Notes under the pieces: model-generated
What the model was told of the DNA's origin: nothing
Seen by the model: only the letters and a program-made list of their open reading frames with translations
The model's database searches: none
Source of the DNA: Tetraselmis striata
Taxonomy: Eukaryota > Chlorophyta > Chlorodendrophyceae > Chlorodendrales > Chlorodendraceae
Length of the DNA stretch: 64,000 bases
Assembly: GCA_006384855.1 (NCBI GenBank)
Contig: VCJN01002193.1
Location: 1-64,000, forward strand
Reading direction: 5' to 3'
Part shown: in pieces, positions 33,936 to 48,933 of the stretch
Position numbering within the stretch: the stretch's first letter is position 1
How the letters are laid out: every line of letters starts with the position of its first letter
Position numbers and translations under genes: made by a program

Positions 33936-36900
33936 ATGGTGGAGGCTCGACTGCAGTGTCGGGGGCAGGAGCGCCGCGTGTGCGGGGAGAGCGTGGAGCA
34001 GCTGCGCACAGCCGCCAGGGAGGCTTTTGCGCCGCTTCTGGACGCCGAGGTGCGCCCAGCCATGCTCTTCGTCAAGGGGTCCAGAACTCTGTCGTCATTT
34101 CGTATCAGCGGCTGGCGGCCGGAGGCTACTGCTGCCTGGTACGGGGAACCCAATGACCTTAATACCGCAGGCGCTCAGCCCCCCCCCCCCCCCCCCTTTT
34201 GACAGGCCTTCAGCTTCGCCACTTCCTCGGCGACCATCACCTGCGACTCGGAGCTATCCACGCTCACAGAGGGGGAGCTGCTGTTCGTGGTATCTTCTGC
34301 GGACCAGACGCTGCTGGACGGCTCTGTCAAGGTGCGGTGGCGGCCCATGCGGAGCAGGCGGGGCGGCCACGACCTGGCAGCTCACTCACTGATTGCTTGC
34401 TAAATGTCTGCCTGGCTGGCTGGCTTGCGCGCAGGAGCGCATAAACTTTGTGCCGCACCCCAAGACGCTAACGCACGCGGGTGACTATGAGTACTTTGCG
34501 GACAAGGTGCGATGCCCAGCTAGGCAGCCAAGAGGGGACCTCGCCCTCACGGAGCATGTGCATACGTTAGGCGCCTGCGAACGCCGCGCCATCCCCCATC
34601 AACGCAGGGGGCAGAAAAGAAAAAACACAGGGGCCAGAAAAGAGGAAGGAATGCTGCAATCTCATGGGGGTGTTATGACCACCTACGCAGCAAGCATCCA
34701 GCGCCTGCAAGGGAACTCGTGGTGCCGAGGCTGTCCTCCCCCACACGCCCTGTCCCTGCCTGCCCAGGGTCAGCACCCGCTGCCGTACGCGATCGCGGAG
34801 CTGGTGGACAACTCGCTGCAGGCGACGCGGCAGAACCACTTGCGGGGGGTGCAGCGCGATGTGGAGGTGACCTTCCTGGTGGGCAGCCGCGGGGGCGCCT
34901 TCATTAGCGTGTGGGACAACGGGCGCGGCATGACCGCGGCGGAGCTCGGCCAGTGGGCCGTCATGAACCTGGCGGTGGCGGACCGCCAGGCGGCGGCCAC
35001 TGTGGATATCACACCCTCGCAGGCGGTGGGCAGGGGCACGCAGCGCGAGCCGCCGCCTGCGGAGCGCTACCTCAGCGGCGAGCTGTCATACTTTGGGGTG
35101 CGCCGAAACATCCCATCTATCCCCTCAACTCCCCCGGCCCCTCCCCCTGTCTATTTATTCGTCAGTAATCATCCCGAGTTGTCAGAGGGCATTGCGGATG
35201 TGCTTTATGCACTCGCCACTATCATAATCAAGCTGTTTTCGCGCCGACACTGTTGCGGTTGATATCCATGTAACAGTCGGTGCAGAATCCACCACACCGC
35301 TTCTCATGGGCAGCTTCTCTTGGGCAGCCGTGCCAGCCGAAAGCGGGGTGTTCCGCGCCCAGCGCAGGCGCCTTACCAGCAGCTTGCACGGCGGTGCGCA
35401 GGTGGGCTCCAAGAATGCGTCCTTCTTCATGGGTCGCTTTGTGAAGGTGCAGACCAAGTCGGCAGACAGTTGCTTTGTGCACGAGCTCTGCCTGCGCGCT
35501 GATAACCTGGAGCAGCGCTACCGCGATGGCCAGGTGCCCCCCCCCCCCCCCCCCCGCTCCCCCATCCTCCCCTCCGGGCATTATATATACCCAACCCCTT
35601 GGGAGAGGCAGGTGGACCCCAAGGGCTGGCAGGCTGAGCGCGCTGCTGTCACGCGGGTGCATGCAGCCTGTGTATGAGGAGGACCTGGTGCATCGCAACC
35701 CGGGGGACGCCTCGAGCCTGTCGGAGTTGGAGCAGGCGGTGCCCAGCCTCCGCAAATGGGTGCAATTGGAGGGGGAGGGCCCTTCCAGCTTCACCAGGTA
35801 TGCCCTCCCCCCATGACTCCCCCCCCCGGGCTATCGTGCACCTGCGCCATGATGGAGCTCCTGTGCCAGCACGTGGCTGAGCCCCCCCCCCCCCCCCCCC
35901 CCCTCCCGCTGTGCTGCCCAGGGTGACGGTTGGCATGCTGAAGGACAGCATCACAGAAATGATCGCAGACAGCGACCACGGGGCGCGCCTCTGCGACGAG
36001 CTGGCCCACCTGTACCACTACTACCTGCACGGCTCCACCGGCAACCTGTCCCCCAGCGGCGCCTCGCAGCAGGTCGGCTCTCCTCGCACCGCCACCATCA
36101 CTACCACCACAACAACGCTTGCCCATTTTGAAACAAGCGTATGGGAAAGACCTGCCTTCAACTGCCAACAGGCGATTCATTTGTTTCTATGCTGACAATG
36201 ATTCAACACAGAGACTGATCCCGTACAAGTGCCCGTAGTTTGCACTATAAATTTTTTAAAATTTGTAGCTGTTGGGGAGGTGGGGGAGGGGGGGGGGTCC
36301 CTCACGCCAATCGCTAACTGCCACGCTCCTTGCCACAGTCTCGGGCACTGCCAGGTGGGCAGCTGCTGCCGCACATCACGCTGCAGTACGTGCACTACTC
36401 GCGCGACTTGGAGAGCGTGCTGTGGACACAAGACCTCAAAGAGGTGCGGTGTTCCCCCACCCCGCGACTTTACCGCACACGCAGCTGCGCCCCCCCCTTT
36501 TTGCTCACTGTGCACACCCCACTACCCTTGACGCGCCCCATTTGCCCCGCCAGGTCGACACAGACATGGAGTCGCTGTACCTACGCAAAAAGAAGGCCGA
36601 GTTCAAGTTTTCGCTGCATGTGCCCGACAAGGGTGCGTCCAGCACCCTCCATTGCCCGCACGCCCACACCCACCCGCACTCATCGCTCTGTGGCTGCTGA
36701 GCCGCTGGCTGGGGGTGCAGCATTTGCTGAGTAGCGGCTGGGCATGTGCGTCGCAGGCGTGGTGGATGGCGTGCTGTACTATTTCCCTTATGAGAACGGC
36801 GCGGAGTCTCTGCCGGCGGACAAGTCACTGGTGAAGAAGTCGGCCGACGTGTTCACGCTGACGCAGCAGCAGAGGTCCCCGGATGGCGCGCCACTTACGC

Positions 36901-37517
36901 AGGTGCGCGGTGGCCAGCATGCCCGTTGCCGCTGCCCGTCCCGCCACCCGTCCTGCCCCCGCTCCGGGTCCCCTGCTTTGTCTGACCTTTGTCTTATACT
37001 GTCCCCTCGCCGCGGCAGGGCAAGGCGCAGTGCTCGCAGGCTGCGCCGCTGCTCCCGGCAGAATGTGTTGATGGCGATGAAGGCGCCGACGGTACACAAG
37101 CGTTGCCTGCTGCTTCCCACCTGCTAGACCATGCTTGACAGACACGCCTTCCTGAACCCCCCCCCCCCCCCCCCCCGCCCCCTCCTCTCCAATACAAACC
37201 AGAGGACGGCGCCGCCAGGAGAAGGGTTGGACCCGTACTATCCACCTTTTGGCAGGGCCGGCTGATCCCGGCGACCCGCATCGAGAGCCTGCCCTTCATC
37301 GAGGCGACGCGCGCAAAGAGGAGCGCGGCGGCGCGGGACATCTTGCCGGACGAAGTGTTTTCACGTCTGCGGTGAGGCCACCACTTCAGGGCTATGGGGA
37401 GGGGTTGCAGAGACACGCATTTGAGCCCTCTCAATACCGCGAATTCCGGCAGAGTCGATGGCTCAGCTGTCTGCGCGGCCCTGCTGATATACATAACTTT
37501 CTTCATCGTTTGCAAAG

Positions 37518-37550
<33 letters not shown>

Positions 37551-40500
37551 GCTTGGACTATTACTAGGAGCTGCTGCTTTGACCTGGCTCCGCACGCAGG
37601 GGCGCGCTGTTCTTCGGGCCAAACTTTCTGGTGACCAGGAACAAGCTCAACTTTCGCGACAACCTGCAGGTGGGCTGCTATACCCCCACCCATTCCCTTG
37701 CGGCGTAGTGGTCATTAACGCAGCTGGCCATGAACGCAGCGGGTGACGCCGACTGTGTAGGATCTCCTGGCGGGCGCGCTCCCGATGGACCGCAACCTGG
37801 AGCGCCGCTTCCGGGAGTGGCTCACCATAGCGCACCAGAACCTAGACAAGAACATCCGCTTCGAGAGCATGGCGAGCAGCCAGGAGCAGGTGACCCTGCA
37901 GGGCGTGCCGCCCACCTGGGCAACACAGGCCAACATCTGCATGGAGGCTTCCAATTTGCCCCCCCCCCCCCCCCTTCCCTTTCTTCGCTCTTCCTGACTC
38001 TCCCAGCTGCCGATCTCCCAGGCTGCTGCACGTAAGGCTTACGGCGAGAACGTCACCCTGTTCCACAACATAACGGACAACTCGCGAATCATCTGCTCGG
38101 TAGGAGGGACACACTGCTCACTCAACGCGTCCTGCTCTCCTGCCTGGCTTTGACATGTGGCAGGGTAAAGGCTCCGGCACCCCCCTTGGGTGCTTCTGAC
38201 AGCGCTCCTGCGGCGCGGCTCGGCAGGGCAACGTGGTGCGGCTGGCCACCCGGCCGATCGTGATTGGCCGCGTGGTGCACTTCCGCATCGGGCAGATTGC
38301 CCACGGCGAGGGCTGCTACAGCAATGGGCTGGTGCAAGTGGCGCCTCTGCCTGAGGAGGTCTTCGGCAAGGTAAGCCCCTGTGCTGCGGCTGGGGTGAGG
38401 CGCGCCAGCCGCCGCGGAACATGCCAGTCGGTGCACCGACCGTTTGTGCATAGGGTTACAAGGTTGTTTTGCCGTTCAAGCGCAGCCTTTGCCTTTCCTC
38501 AAGCCCTGGCATTGGGCCCAATACCCATCGCCGAGTGTGAAGCGATGCTGAGGGGTCACTCTGCAAGAGGTCAATGCGCCTCTGCTGCTTGAGGCCACCA
38601 CCCTACTACGCGCCTACAGGACCAGTCCCTCCTGGCAATGATGTGAGCTGCGCAGGCGGTTGACATCGCATTGTTTGACTTGTTGTATCTATGTGTCGCT
38701 GGCGCCTGCCGGGTGCAGGACGCCACCTTCAGCCACCAGCTACGCCGCATCGAGGAGGTGCTGACGGAGGAGGAGGCCGAAGAGCACTGCGCGCGCGAGC
38801 TGTCCAAGATGCCGGCCAAGCTCTGCGTCGACCCGATGCGGCTGTCGGCCGGCAAAGGCGCCGCGGCGGTGCCCTTTGCTGCGGGCGACACCATCCCGGA
38901 GACGAGCATCACTGTGCTGAGCCAGGCTGGCGCCAGGATCACCTCCGCCTACATGGCAGGCCAGCGGCGTTCGCTGGCGGTGACTCAGGTGCTGCTCCCC
39001 TACTATTTGTATTATATTTGTGTGTACAATTGTATCGCTTACACAGTTCTAACAACAGTGTTGATGAAATATATATATATAGAACGCATCAATGTTAATT
39101 GCGACGCAAGGACTGCCGTACTTTTCCGGCTCTGATTACCCCCCCCCCCCCCCCCTCTCCCTCTCCCCTCTTCCTCTTACGCTGTCTCTTAAAATAACCG
39201 ATGCCGTCATGGTCCTGCCGCCATGTCAACAGACTCTCTATTTCCTGCCGGGCGGCCAGCTAGCCAGAGACCCGGTTGACGCCGACATGGATAAGGAGAA
39301 CCGGCCAGAGGAGGCAGGCCGCCCCTTGAAGAAGGTGACAGCGGCCTGACCCTGTGAGCGCATGTCCCTTGCCCCCCCCCCCCCCCCCCCCTCCCCCCCC
39401 CCCACCCCGTCTCCTTCCTATGCAGCTGACACGGTGCTGCGTGGGGGCGCACGTGCTGCAGAGGCAGAAGGGCAAGGGCAAGGCGCAGAACAGTTTGGGA
39501 GCCGCCGAAGCACCGCCGGCCCGGGAGGAGCTGCTGGAGGTGTTCAACAAGCAGCCCAACAAGGAGGCCTTTGTCTTCCAGAGGGTCCAGCAGGCGCTGA
39601 CCCGCGCCGGCACGTACGAGCTGGAGTACCGCCTCACGCCCGACCTCCCCTCCGGCGTCGCGCTGTGCCACACGGTGCAACTCGAGGTCGCGCCAGGGCC
39701 GCCCACTGGCGTCCAAATTCAGGTACGGCCTGCGGGTGTGAAGGTGACGCTGTATGTACGACGGACATGGCGGTGGCGCTCGACCGCTCACCAGCTAGCT
39801 GCGCCGCTGGTGGCGGCAGGGGGAGGGGCGAGCGTTTGCCATGCAGAACGAGCTGCACATGGGGGAGCCGCTGCCGCCCGTGACGCTGACGCTGACGGAC
39901 GACGCCGGCAACACAGTGCCGCTCACCAATGAGCACAATGTGGACCTCTCTGTCTCATGGCCGTCCAAGGGTATGCTCTTCCCCCCCCCCCCCCCCCCCC
40001 CCCTTCCTTCTGTTTTTTCTCCCCCCCTGCGTCCTGCCTGTGCCACTGGGCCTTTGCCAGCCCGATTGAGCGGCGGCATGGGTCGCAGGCAGTGACATGA
40101 AGCCCATCCCAGACGTGATGACGGAGTGGGAAGGTGCGGAGCGGCTGCCGTCCGGGGGCATGACCATCCGGGGGCTGCGCCTGGTGGGGCCGGAGAGCTC
40201 CTGCTTCGGGGTGTCCATCTTTGACCAGGACGGGCAGCGCAGCACGCAGCGCTCGGTGGAGCCCAGCCAGGTGGCGTGCAGCCAGGCCGCCCGCCGCGTG
40301 CGCGCCGCGGACGTGGTGGTGCTGCTGCGGGTGGTGGGCGGCACGGGGGAGCTGCCGGACGTAGCGCCCGCGCTGCTGGAGCTCAGCGTGCGCCCCGGCC
40401 TGCCTGCCGCGCTGGCGGTCTGCCCGGGTCACCCCTTCGAGGAGGCGCTGGACGAGGCTACTGGGGAGGCCGCCCTCAGCATGGCGCTCCAACTGGGCGC

Positions 40501-41603
40501 CCCCATCCCGCCGTTTCAGCTGACCATGACAGACAGGTGCCCCCCCCCCCCCCCCCCCCCCCAATTCCTTCCTCTCTCTTCTCCCCAACCCCTTCCTCCC
40601 TCCAATCTCTGCGAGCGTCTCAGATTACCTGAGACACCCAAAGGTGTCCAGAAAACAGGACAGGCACTCGATTGGAATATGGTAGTCAGCGCCGCTTTGC
40701 GGCAAACCGACCCTGCGGCCCTCTACAGCCAGCCAGCTTGTGTAGTTGTTTGTGTTTGTGTGTGTGTGTGGTGTGGAGGGGGGGGGAGGGGGGATAGCGC
40801 TACCCAACAGGGGAAGGTCCGCCCCATGTTTTGCTGTCTTCTTCTGGGCGCTGTGTTGAGACCCACATCTGCCTTCAGGTGGAACAACCCCACTGGCGCC
40901 AGCGACCGGCTGGCCGTGAAGGTCCGCATGGAGTGTACGGCGCTGCAGGGCAGCGGGAGTGAGTTTGCCATGGACGCGCGCGGGGCCAGCACCGTGGAGG
41001 TGGCCGGCCTCCAGGCGGCCTCGCACATGAGCCTCGCAGGTGGGCCTGGACTCCCCTCCCGCTGCATTGCCTGCCTGCAAACACAATCCACTTGCAGTGT
41101 TTGCTTCCATAGAGACACGTCAAGAGAAAGTACAAAGTTCAGAGAAATTACAATCCACTCCTTTCGTCGGCTGAGCTAAAATATACTCTCCCGCATGTTG
41201 GCCTATTCTCCTAATACCATTTATTATGGCTGAACTAGGAGATGCCTCTGCTTAAATTTAGAATTTATTGCTGATGATTATGTTTTATTAGTATGCACAG
41301 GTGTTTGTCTTGTATTCCACTCCATCAGGGCATGTGTCTCACCGTGTTGCGTTGCCCCTTCTGGATGCTGCTCCGCAGGGGCGTCGTCCGTGCTGAGGCT
41401 GCTGACCATCTGCACCACCGAGTCGGAGAGCCTCGAGCAGTGCATTGCAGTCCACCCTACTCGCATGCCCAGCTTGAGCTGCACGGTGGAGGTGGAGAAG
41501 AAGGCTGTGGGCGCGGGCCTGCAGCTGCTCTGGGGCGGCGAGAAGCTCCCCCTTCTGGTAAGGGGACGTGCGTGTGTGTGTGTTTATGTGTGTGTGTGTG
41601 TGT

Positions 41604-41681
<78 letters not shown>

Positions 41682-44600
41682 TTTGGGGGGGAGAGCGAGT
41701 ATTGGGGTGTTTTGGAGAGTGCTGCATGGTAGGGGAATGATAGCAGGGGAGTGTAGCAGGCTCCACTCAGCACCGCTGGAGATGCGGCTGTTGGCAGGGG
41801 AAGGGGGCCTTGCTGACTCTGTGGCCCCACCTGGTAGGAGGGGGACGGCGTGGTCGGTGGCGAGGGCCAGGTGTTTGTAATCAAGGCGGTGGAGGCGGGC
41901 GGCTTGGTGGAGGACCTGGGGTTTGAGATCCTTGACCAGGACGGCAATCGCCTGGCCACACCTGCCAAAGGTCAGCTGCTGCTCTGGCCCTTCTGCTTGC
42001 GCCTGGTGTGTGTGTCGTGGGGCCGTCTCCGCGAGTGCCATCTCCCCTGACCAGTGCTGACAGCGCCGGGCGCCCTGCTGTGCGCTGCGGCAAGGCAAGC
42101 TGAGCACCTCATGGGTGCAAGGCTCGAAGAAGCTCAAGTGGCAGCCCGACGAAGCGGACTACCGCCTCCCGCTGCCGGCACTGCAGGTGCGCCACGGGGT
42201 GACTCGCACATCTTGTCGGGGCATAGCCACGCGGGGCCTCTTCTTTACCTGCCTGGCCCGCTTGCTTAGCCGCGCACCACGGCTGACTCCTGCCCACTCG
42301 CGGCTGCCCCCCCAAGGCGCCAGAGTGCGTGGCGGAGCCCGCAACGTGCTGGGTGCGGGTGAGCCTGGACAAGGCCGGCGGCGGGGCCGTGCTGGAATGC
42401 GAGCTGCAGGTGCACGCGCGCCCCTCTGCGCCAGCTTCCTGGGGCATCAGCGTGGTGGGCACCGGCATCACAACCCAGGTGCGCCCCCCAACCCGCCATC
42501 CATGTCCTCACCCGCCAACGTCAACCTGCTCCAAAAGGCCACCAGCAGCCAGCCAGGCCAGTCGCCCGGTGCTGCAAAAGTGATAGCGCTTAGCTTGATG
42601 GATGGTGTCATGCGCCATCCATCTGCCATCAAGCACCAGCGTGCTCTCCTTGGCCTCCTAGGAAACTTGCTGATGTTGTCACACAGGGAGAACCAAAGAA
42701 ATCGATCCGTACCTACCAGGGCCGGGCACTCAGATCCTCCCCCATGTGTCGTGGCAGGATGGCGCTGACCTGAGCTGCCTCGTGGCGGGCGAGCCCTGCT
42801 GCCTAGAGGTGCCGCCCTGCCCTCGCCTTCCCGCGCCTGAGCTGCCACTGCCGGCTGCCCCCTTGGTGTGTGCAAGGTGCTGGGTTTGTATAAATCGCCA
42901 GCTGGGCGGGTGCAACCCGCAGGTGGAGGCTCTCGACCGCTTCCACAACCGCTGTACCAAGGGCTCCTGCGAAGGGGGCATGCCCACGCCGACCGTGAGC
43001 ATCGAGGGCAGCCCGGAGCTCGAGTACAACCCCAAGGACTGGGAGGGCGCCTGGAGCAGCACGCAGGCCGGCGGCGAGGTGTACAGCTTCCAGATCATGG
43101 TCGGCGGCCCGGTCGGGTCGTTGCAGCTCGTGGTCGGCGACCGGGCCGGTGAAGGAGGCGCATCACTGTTGGCAGGTCCGCCCCTCGCAGCAGACTAGAC
43201 GGTTCCGCTTGGCCAAAAGTAGTCGCGTCTGCCCATCGACGAAATGCAGACGGCGATAGTCCGCCTGACGTAATCGATACATCGCCTCCCTGCCGACAAG
43301 GGGAGGGGGAGATACGACGACGTCGATATCGCTCGTTCTCGGACACTGGCCGAGCGTCCGGGTGCGTTAACAAGCGCGGACTGCGTAGATGCCCCGTCTC
43401 GTCAACGACTACGAGCAGGCGTTCGCGGTGCGCTGATAGAGCCGCTGGGCTGACGGCCAGGCCCTCACCGTACACATGATTGCATAGCGAACTGACATCC
43501 CGGCTGGTTGGTGTTGGACGGGCTCGGGCAGAGGACTCGCTGTCGCTGGAGCTCACCCACGGGCGGCCCACCAAGCTGGCGGTGCAGCCGGGATGGAAGC
43601 TGATGGGCGGGTTGAAGGCCATCGTGAAGGACCTCCGGGTGCAAGTACGCGCCCCTTGTGTGATATTGCCTCCAAGTGTGGCGCTCACTGGCGACGTGCA
43701 ATTTTTTGCGGAAAGGAACAAACGAATGTCGCAATGATGCTATTTGTGGCGTAGAATATATGCAATAAAAGCGCATATATTTTGTGGAAAATAATACTAT
43801 AATACAATATAATGCATACATATATATATGTGGTTAATATAATCAATGTTGCTGATAGTTCGAAAATATTTTTTAGAATTATGCAAGCCAATGATAATGA
43901 TTGTAAGCATCAGATAAGCATATCTGTTTTTGGTAGAAAAGAATAAACAACATGATGGTAATATTTGTGGCCTAGTATATAATTGTCGCTGTGATTATTA
44001 TTATATTATTCGCGCTACTTGCATCACCGGCAGCAGCATTTATTAGCGACTAAATAGCGACTAACCTGCCAGCGACTGCACCGCGCCAGCAGTAGCGTAC
44101 ATTTTTTTGTGGTAGGCCTGCAGGAGTAGGAATTCTCATTGGTCGTACCCTGTAGTCGTCGTCGCTCGTCCTCGCAGCAGTCGCATGCAGTCAGATACTT
44201 TTTGGTTAACAGGGAGAGCGTCAAGAGAATGCACGCAAAGTACTGGGGAAGGAAAAAGCCTACATCTAAGTCGCATGCAGTCCGTCAACACCCTGTAATA
44301 ATCTGCCGGTAGAGTCGTCGGCAGTCCAGCTGCTGCTATATGGTTAAAAGCGCGCGTGCGCATGAGCATGCGGATAGATTAGGTTTTTTCTCCGCCCGAT
44401 AGGAGCTTCTCGAGTGGGGGCTCTCATGCTGTCCCGCCGCTCCCCAGGTCTGCGACCCGTATGGCAACTGCTGCGACACCAGCCTGGAAGTCACGCTGCA
44501 GCCCAGCGCGCTCTCGCGGGGCGAGGACAGCGCGGCCGCCAGCGTGTCCGCCGTGGGTACGTCGCACCCCGCGCCCTCCCTACTGCCTGTGCATACCCTA

Positions 44601-45414
44601 CCGGTATAGGCGTGTATGAATTGTAAAGCACTGGAGTGGGGAGCACTGACATATATACTCAAAAGGTGGGCGGGGTCGGCAGCGTAAATCCCTCTTCCCC
44701 GCCGCCACACCCTTCTGTCCTCGCGGCTGATGCCAACTCGCCTATCGCATTACAACCAGGCGGCAACCGCATCAAGCTGAAGAAGGGCACCGGGCTGTTC
44801 GAGCAAGTGAAAGTCGCGGCGAAGAGCGCGGGCACGTACATCCTCACAGTCGGCTCCGCCACACGAAAGGTCGGGCTCGCCGCCTAGCACGCATCCGTTT
44901 CGCTGCGGCTGCCCGTAACGAGGGGCGTGAGCGATGTCGTCGTTGCTACCCTGCCGACAGGTCGCCCTGGAGGCGGCGGAGGTGGGCTTGGAGCTTTCGA
45001 AGTCCAACACGCTGCAGAAGCTGGCTCTCTTGGCGCCGACGGACTCGCAGACGGCCGGCGGCAGCCTCATCCTGCTGGCGAAGGTGACCACCGAGGATGG
45101 GGCCGGCCTGCCCGCCCAGGTGCTCGCCGGCTCGCTTCGAGTATACCTCGAGGGCCCAGGTAGGCAGCCAGCCGTCTTGAGTATTCCCTCTGTGCACTCC
45201 CACTCTTTCCCCATGGAATCCATTTCCTCAGTCGTGCCCGCAGCCAGTTGCGCCCTGACGTGCCCTTCTTGGCATGCGCCAGGAGCCGGCTCGGGCCTGT
45301 TGCTGCAACCCGTCATGCCGGAGACGGCCGCGCCCTCGCAGCTGGGGAGCCTCTCTGAGGTGCAGTTCGACACGGGTGCGCGCTTCTCCCTGACCCCCCC
45401 CCCCCCCCCCAATT

Positions 45415-45486
<72 letters not shown>

Positions 45487-48400
45487 CCTGTGCCTCGTCT
45501 GAGCGGGAGAGAGGGGCGCGGGAGGGTCGCGTATCAACTCATTTTTCTGTGGCGACGCGCGCCGCAACGGTGCAGGCTCACTCGAGTTGGCTGGCGACTA
45601 CACCGCAACCGCCGAGTACATGGAGTCGCGGTCGGAGGTGCTCGCGGCTGCGCCGAAGCAGTCCGACGAGCAGCGCAAGCGCAGTAGCGCCATCTCGCTT
45701 CGCGTGCTGCCGGGCGCGGCGGTCACGATCACCCTCGACGGCGCCGCCGGCGAGCAGCTGTCGGCCGGCAACGGCCCGGACGCGCAGCAGCGCCTCATCT
45801 TGCCCCGGGCAGCCTTCCAGGCGCGAGACGGGTTCGGCAACGCCACCACGGCGGAGGGCGCGAGCCTCCGAGTCTCCCTCACGATGGCTGGGGATGCCGA
45901 CAACGGTGCGGCCGGCGCGATGCTCTCGCCGCATACTACTTTAACATTGAAAAAAACCCGCTGTGCCTGTACACCTCGAATACTTCAATCCAGGCAGGTG
46001 GAGATATCGGTATCTTCATCTTCCGCGAGTCTGAACTTCAATTCGACAGCTTCCCAATCTATGATTGATTATAATTATAAACTAGAGGGCTCACTGAATA
46101 TCTTGCAACATCCTGGCCACGTAGTTACGGTGCTAACTGCGCGCCACTGGCGTCCAGGGGCCGAGCTTCCCCAGCTGGAGTGCCAGCATGCGCAGCCAGG
46201 GGAGCCGCTGTCCCTGGACGCCAACGGCCGCCTGTTCCTGGGCGACGTTGCGCTGCGGCAGGGCACCGGGCGGTCGGGGGCGTCTGGCCAGGGCGTCGCC
46301 CGGCTGCAGCTGGCGCTGGAGGCGTCCGGCCTGGTGAGCTCACCACCACCACCAATAAGTGTTGCTGCTGCTCAGAGGCTCAGACAGACGCCTGCGGGAG
46401 AAGCTGGCATGCATGCATGTCTTGTGCTTGTGCGTGTTGCAATCATATTCTGGTCTCGCTTGCATATTTGTCCACAGCCACATGCTTTTTTGCTCAGCTG
46501 AAACTGGTTGATGACGCCCCCCCCCCCCCCCCCCCTCCCGGCGGCCGCGGTGCAGATGAAAGAAGGCGGCGACGTGTGGCAGTCAGTGTGGACCGTGAGC
46601 GTGTTGTTCTCGGACGACAGCGCACGATCCGCGCGGCTGCAGCAGCTGACGAGCCGGCGCAAGCAGGTGGCGGACGGCATCAAGCGCATGGAGAAGGCGC
46701 ACGGCAGGGCGGAGCAGGCGCTGCAGGTGACGCCCACCCCATCCGCCAGTCCCTCCTGCACAGAGGGGGGGTAGCTGCCGACCGCATGCCTGCCGCATGA
46801 CCCTCAATACCCCTGTGGGCTGGCCGCGCAGGATGCGTTGTCAAGAAAGGAAGCCGTGGAGGCGGAGCTGGCGGCCCTGTGGCGCGACGCAGCCGCCCAG
46901 CTGGGCGAGGCGGAGCCAAAGGTAGCGGGCACCAGCGCCGAGATGGAGCAGCAGATCCAGAGCCTGCAGGTGCGAGCCCGTGCGCCTGCCTTAGACCCCA
47001 CAATCCCTCTCCTCCCCCCCCCCCCCCCCCCCCGCCCTTGCGCCTGTGACACACTGCTCGGCCGCAATGCTGCCCAGCACTCCGTAGAAACTGATGGAAT
47101 ACCTGGCCGCTTTGATTCAGGCGGAGATTGAGGCGGCAAGCGGTTCCGGAGCTGCAGTCAGGGAGGCACGCTACGGGTGCGGCAGCGCATCGAGCTCGCA
47201 CACCGGATGCCGGCCTTCAGTGCCGCCCGGGCAGTGGCACCGCCTTGATCCCATCCTGCTATACATAGCTGCTTATCCATGGCTGCTGGTTCGTGTGGCC
47301 GCCCGTGTGTATGAATGCAGGGAACCCAGGGACTCCAAGGGCAGGCACAACCCCGCTGTGGCGGCCATCCAGCACTGCCTGAAGCAGGGCGTCCAGGGCG
47401 TGGTGGGCGTCATGGCCCATCTGGTGTCGGTGGAGAGCGACGTCATCGCGCGCGTCGCCTGCAACACCACCGGCTCCTCCTTTGGGACGCTCGTGGTGCA
47501 GGACGCCAGCGTGCGCAAGGCGCTGTACAAGAGCCTCAAGGCCCAGAAGCTGCGCAGCCCGGACATGATGGCGCTCAACATGATCACCACCTACCGGCAC
47601 GAGACTGGTGCCCCCCCTCCCCCTCTCTGCATGCCCGGTCCCAGTTACATATGCCACCAGCGCATGCGTTCGAACGATCGGACCTGCATGCGCATGTCGA
47701 GGTTGGTTGGTGTTATCCTGGGAGAAGCCTCGCCCGGTCAGCATGTGTGCAAGGACGACACCGAACCTCATGATCGTCTTACCATATGTACGCAATGCTG
47801 AGTGCCACTACGTATCACTAGCGTGTAGGTGATACAATTTCAAACCTGGCCGTGTTTTGCCACCCTTCTAGGCTTCTTTACCTATCATGTTCTGCTAGTA
47901 CCTGTAGTATACTTCTCCTGTTATCATTATTGCCGAAGTTCCATCGTCGCAACAGACTGTGTAGATGCAGTACCGATACAGATAATGTCGGGATCCGTCC
48001 GAAGCCTGTCTACACCTGCTGATTAGTGATTTCCGGTACGGGTACATCACGGCGTTTGCAATAATCCTCGAGTACTACCAGGTCATGCACGCGCGTTACA
48101 GTCGCTATTTGTGCACCATAAAAGGATTACTTCGGTCAGCAGATACCATCGGACGTGGAAGCACAAAGATTACCCAACAATGAAGCGTAGTAATCGCTGT
48201 CGTAATGGTCAACGTAATCTCATCGCCGTGCAGCGGTCCGCATTCCTTTATCACTATCCAATTTCAAACAACGCACGGGAAGTTTTCCTGAATAAATGGG
48301 CCGCACAAACTGAAACAATGTCCTTAGTGCTACCCGGAATCGATTTGCAATACGACTGTGATGTACCTGTCAGTTTTCTTTCAACACACCAAATTGTCAA

Positions 48401-48873
48401 CACATTTTCCATATATCTATTCTATTCAATTGCCGCACTTGCATCCTAACTATTAAACTGTCGAGTTTATGCCATGAATGCGCCTACTGGGTGTGTCTTT
48501 CGGTCTGGCCTGCCCCTACAACTCAGATGATTCCGCTACGCAAAGTGCCCACAGAAACAGTTTAAGATCGATTCCGTCGTTACTCTTAAACTGCAGAGCT
48601 TGCGATGTACGAAGACTACAGATGTGGGCAGCACTGCTGCCACAGCCGCCCATCCGCCTCAGGACCGCTGATGGCACATGCAAGTACTAGCAGGACGACT
48701 GTTTCGCTGGGCAACTCTCGGATGTGATGCGCGTTACCTCCATCCCCATCCCTTTGTCCCTACTACGGTGTATGTGGCGACCACACACGTAAGCTGCCGC
48801 TGCACTCCCAGCTGTTGGCAATGCTGCCATGCCAGTGGCACATGCTCGGGTGCACGCCACTTATGTATATATA

Positions 48874-48933
<60 letters not shown>

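Noticed and set aside
34768..35097. MORC-family ATPase or HSP90
   Set aside because: The GHKL motifs alone would allow this, but the downstream Ig-like repeats and SMC hinge in one phase-consistent gene identify SMCHD1.
41457..42137. 226-codon minus-strand ORF with a long His-Thr run
   Set aside because: The His-Thr run is a translated (GT)n microsatellite in a SMCHD1 intron.
44750..45484. 244-codon minus-strand ORF with a Cys-Val run
   Set aside because: It is a translated (CA)n microsatellite plus the antisense of SMCHD1 exons.
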